A stretch of 64,000 nt of DNA, taken from NCBI GenBank assembly GCA_950097015.1, contig CATNEN010000002.1, positions 6,341,501 through 6,405,500 of the forward strand, written 5' to 3'. This DNA is from Macrostomum hystrix (lineage: Eukaryota > Platyhelminthes > Macrostomidae). The number at the start of each line of letters is the position of its first letter. The stretch's first letter is position 1. Made by a program: the position numbers and the translations under genes. Below the pieces are notes generated by a model. The model saw only the letters and a list, made by a program, of their open reading frames with translations, ran no database searches and was not told where the DNA came from. This document shows positions 60,742-64,000 of this stretch, in pieces.

Positions 60742-60904
60742 TTCGCATCAGATTCCTGGAGGAAGCCAAATAATTTGCCTACCTGGGACGGATTTCATTT
60801 TCTCAATTAGGAAATATAATGGGAGCCATTATAGAGCCAAGATAAACTAGCTTCTACTAATTAGATGCCAACTTACTGAAAATCGAGACCCAGAGATTGA
60901 AAAG

Positions 60905-61720
60905 CTAGATTGAGAGTGTGAGATTGAGAGTGTGAGATTGAGAGTGTGAGATTGAGAGTGTGAGATTGAGAGTGTGAGATTGAGAGTGTGAGATTGAGAG
61001 TGTGAGATTGAGAGTGTGAGATTGAGAGTGTGAGATTGAGAGTGTGAGATTGAGAGTGTGAGATTGAGAGTGTGAGATTGAGAGTGTGAGATTGAGAGTG
61101 TGAGATTGAGAGTGTGAGATTGAGAGTGTGAGATTGAGAGTGTGAGATTGAGAGTGTGAGATTGAGAGTGTGAGATTGAGAGTGTGAGATTGAGAGTGTG
61201 AGATTGAGAGTGTGAGATTGAGAGTGTGAGATTGAGAGTGTGAGATTGAGAGTGTGAGATTGAGAGTGTGAGATTGAGAGTGTGAGATTGAGAGTGTGAG
61301 ATTGAGAGTGTGAGATTAAGAGGCTGAGATTGAGGGTGTGAGATTGAGAGGCTGAGATTGAGAGTGTGAGATTGAGAGGCTGAGATTGAGAGTGAGAGAG
61401 TGTGAGGCTGAGATTGAGAGTGTGAGATTGAGAGGCTGAGATTGAGAGTGTGAGATTGAGAGGCTGAGATTGAGAGTGTGAGATTGACTGGGTGAGATTG
61501 AGAGTGTGAGATTGACAGGGTGAGATTGAGAGTGGGAGATTGACAGGGTGAGATTGAGAGTGTGAGATTGAGAGGCTGAGATTGAGAGTGTGAGATTGAG
61601 AGGCTGAGATTGAGAGTGTGAATTTGATAGGCTGAGATTGAGAGTGTGAGATTGAGAGGCTGAGATTGAGAGTGTAAGTTTGACTAGGTGAGATTGAGGG
61701 TGTGAGACCTTCAGTGCAAG
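60905..61720. repeat. minisatellite, 14-bp unit, about 58 copies
   Basis: The unit is AGATTGAGAGTGTG. It is virtually perfect for the first 400 bp and then increasingly mixed (GAGAGGCTG, GACAGGGTG). It starts about 165 bp upstream of the TIPE-gene exon 1 ATG. Its complement shares CACTCTCAA with the intron 2 array. Confidence 0.96.
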
Positions 61721-62780
61721 TCTTAGAGCTTGAGATGAAGAATATTCGTTGTAGTGATTGGGGTGGTGAAAACTGGATCATCTAAGGAGAATAAGATATG
61801 AAGAGGAGAATGGAGCTGATTACATTGTACGAGTAATCCGTAATAAGGTAAGTCAAGCTGACATGGACTACTTTCAGTAGCAAAGCAAAGCATGGAGTAC
61901 AGAATAGAAAATGCTTCAAGCCCCCAGTCCGACCAGATGTGCAGTCAGTGCCGCTGTTGTGAGATTCTAATTCTAAGAATCTATTTTAAGTTTCTTAGAA
62001 ACGATAAGAATTGACACTTTAATGGCTTGGCTATCACACGCCGTCCTTTGCAGTGTAGAGCCGCTGATGAATTCTAAATTGTCTATGGTAAAAATATTAA
62101 TGATATACTACATAAGGGTTTTGCTGAGCCTATGGCTAACACCCGTGAGCAGTCTGCTTCGAGACGGACTGCTCACTGCAAAACAAGAGAAAAAAATCGA
62201 CCACATTCAGTTGCCTCTGAATTGTGTCTAAATGTCTGTCGTATAGACTCGCTAATATATAAAACAGTATATTTAAAATTTAACATACCTTATTTCTACT
62301 ACTTTTTTATATTAAAATAGAACGAGACATGCTTACATTATAACAGTGTGTGAAAACATACTAAAATTACCAAACAATAGGTAACCATTTTATAAAATCT
62401 TAACCTCTCAAAAGCAGTAAAAGAGCAACTCTGCTTGGCTACTGTTGCCTAATATTGTTGTACTCAAATACGTCATTAAAATTATTGCAAGGGTTCAGAA
62501 CACAGATAGCGCAGAAAGTCGCATTGAGAGAACTCTGCGAGTCTGATTTCATGTGACAGTTCAATCTGCAGGTACAAATATTTCAGATAGAGATTCTGTA
62601 CAATGGACAATAAGCTTTACAGCAGACAGGCAATCATAATTCGACTTAGGCTGGGCTGCCCTAGGTAACTTGTGGGAGGTGCCGGGTTCGCATCCCAGTT
62701 TGATTTCAGTTTTTTATTTGAAGCACAGATAAGCACATTAGGGAGAGGTAGTCACGGGCCAGGGATAAAAGTACATAAGA
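61721..62780. other. unique intergenic DNA with B-box-like stretch
   Basis: No gene seen. GTGCCGGGTTCGCATCCCAG at about 62678-62697 is a good tRNA B-box and T-arm-like sequence, possibly a SINE relic. AATAAA on the minus strand (complement of 62713-62718) fits as poly(A) signal for the gene that ends at 62781. Confidence 0.35.
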
Positions 62781-63417
62781 CTAGCAAATCCGCTGCTGGC
62801 CGTGAAAGGAGTTTTGCCTCTGCTGCTGCTGCTGCTGCTGCTGCTGTCTCGTCTGCCTGCTCAAAGTGCCCACGCCGCTGTTATATTCAATGACTCCGTG
62901 GGGAGGCACCGGCGGTGGCAGGAAGCTCTGCTGCTGCTGCTGCTGCTGAGTACTGTCCGAATCTCCCCCGGGAAATGAGGAATTCTCCTCCTCTGGGATT
63001 CCGGCACAATGGCATCCCGCAGAAGCAGCCGATGACGAGGAGCCAACTGAGAGTCCGCCGCCGCCGCCACTGGCGCCGAGGGCAAAGTTTGGGGACGGCA
63101 GTAGGTGGTGGTGCTGATGCAGGTGGTGGTGCAGCTGGCTACCTGATCGATGACCTCCGAGCAGGTGATCTGCGGAGGATTTTCCGCACTGCTTTTTATG
63201 CGTTTAAGTCGCGAGTTTTGGATCTATGGAAAATATTTAGCAGCCAAGAAACTCGACTGGCTACTTATATTTCCACCGTGAGTAGCACAGTTCGCGCATG
63301 ACGAATAAAACAGAATTAAAATATTGCACTATTTCACTCACTGCCGTGACCGTCCTCGCTGCCGCCGCGACCAGAATCAGCGCTGTCACCGTCCAGATCC
63401 TGCTGGTTGATCACCAC
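62781..63417 (-). CDS. 3' end of unidentified gene with His/Gln-rich tail (2 exons)
   Basis: Exons (minus) 63417-63342 and 63169-62781 join in phase and end at TAG. The first encodes VVINQQDLDGDSADSGRGG and then SEDGHG. The second is low complexity: a His cluster (QLHHHLHQHHHLL), Gly and Ser runs, poly-Gln (7 and 9 residues) and a Pro stretch, ending QQRIC. The DSGRGGSEDG segment resembles cytoplasmic tails of invertebrate protocadherins, but that is a guess. Splice sites are good (CTCGCCAG acceptor, GGCA|GTGAGT donor, ATCCTCCGCAG acceptor). Upstream exons were not found to the window edge. Confidence 0.48.
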
Positions 63418-63420
63418 CTG

Positions 63421-64000
63421 GCGAGTCAGCGAAAATTAAGAAAAACTTTTAGAGAATAGGACATTTTCACGGAGTTTGAATAATGCTTAGTGACAGTGAA
63501 GTTATTTTGCTTGGGAAAAATAGAATTCTTGCTGTCCTGATTCCAAGTAGACAGGCAGCGGCATTGGCTAAGACTATCATCTTTCGCTTTCCATTCCATT
63601 GGCGAGAAGGTACGCCTAGGCCCACAATGAACCGTCTACAGGCCCCGCCGCAATAATAGTATGCAGGAAATTTCCTACAATCTTCACCGCGATGAGGCAA
63701 TGCCACCCAAGGATAACAAACAGTCCAGGAAACTAGACAGAAGCTGGGCGTATTTTGCCGGAGCCGAGAAATGTCCCCCACGTTTTCGGTGATCAGCTGG
63801 CCTTGATGATCTTGCAGTCAGAACAGAATCCTTCATCTCCTCTGCAGCATCAGCGCCGAAGGGCAGGCCTTCAATAAATCAGAAGGATCTGCCGGCACAT
63901 TGTGCAGCCTTTCCACCCAGCCGCTTGCAGACGGGCCCATAGCAACACCTCAGAAAGGTGTGGCTCGCACCGCTTAATTAAAGTCATAAATAATTAGCGT
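63421..64000. other. right-edge DNA, no gene assigned
   Basis: A minus-strand stretch at about 63830-63940 is open for about 35 codons (MGPSASGWVERLHN start) and ends in TGA. Its relation to the preceding gene could not be shown by splice phase. Nothing else is seen. Confidence 0.3.

Overview
This is animal (metazoan) nuclear DNA. Nothing in it is bacterial or organellar. Nine intron-containing or short eukaryotic genes can be supported from conserved domains, GT..AG junctions and matching codon phase. They lie in a landscape dominated by minisatellites: about 27 tandem arrays with units of 14-60 bp cover roughly 23 kb, or about 36% of the window. Most of the genes have an AG with a pyrimidine-rich tract 2 to about 80 nt upstream of the start codon. 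This is what spliced-leader (SL) trans-splicing would produce. With the TTAGGG telomere-type repeat and GC-rich exons, a free-living flatworm or similar SL-using invertebrate is my best guess, but the sequence does not prove it.

Layout. 1-4.1 kb: a 21-bp minisatellite and AT-rich DNA. 4.1-12.3 kb (minus): TATDN3 (TatD-type metallohydrolase, 5 exons), whose last intron holds a recently inserted Ty3/gypsy LTR retrotransposon (4596-9508) and two more arrays. 12.5-16.2 kb: an array upstream of TATDN3, a tRNA-type SINE-like sequence, INIP (SOSS complex subunit C, minus) and an array directly upstream of INIP. 17.4-17.85 kb: a hAT-type non-autonomous transposon with an 8-bp target duplication. 18.7-22.3 kb (minus): an OTU-domain cysteine protease gene, 5 exons. 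22.3-26.3 kb: AT-rich intergenic DNA. 26.3-27.7 kb (plus): a small RING/TRAF-like zinc-finger gene, 2 exons. 29.9-31.0 kb (plus): TRIQK, 3 exons.

33.2-53.6 kb (plus): mitochondrial DNA polymerase gamma, POLG, 10 exons joining to a continuous 1128-codon frame. Its long introns consist largely of minisatellites. Intron 5 also contains a complete intronless neuronal-calcium-sensor/KChIP-like EF-hand gene on the opposite strand (39839-40426). 54.2-61.7 kb (minus): a TNFAIP8/TIPE-family gene in three exons among more arrays. 62.8-63.4 kb (minus): the last two exons of an unidentified gene with a His/Gln-rich tail.

How it fits together. POLG (mitochondrial DNA replication), INIP (DNA-damage complex) and TATDN3 (a predicted nuclease or hydrolase) are housekeeping genes. 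I see no shared pathway that binds the cluster. The notable theme is structural. Different minisatellites sit just upstream of at least five start codons. Several carry a repeated regulatory-looking core: CCAAT boxes upstream of POLG, CAGCTG E-boxes upstream of TRIQK, and splice-acceptor-like units in POLG intron 9. Some arrays 4 kb or more apart share unit sequence, sometimes inverted.
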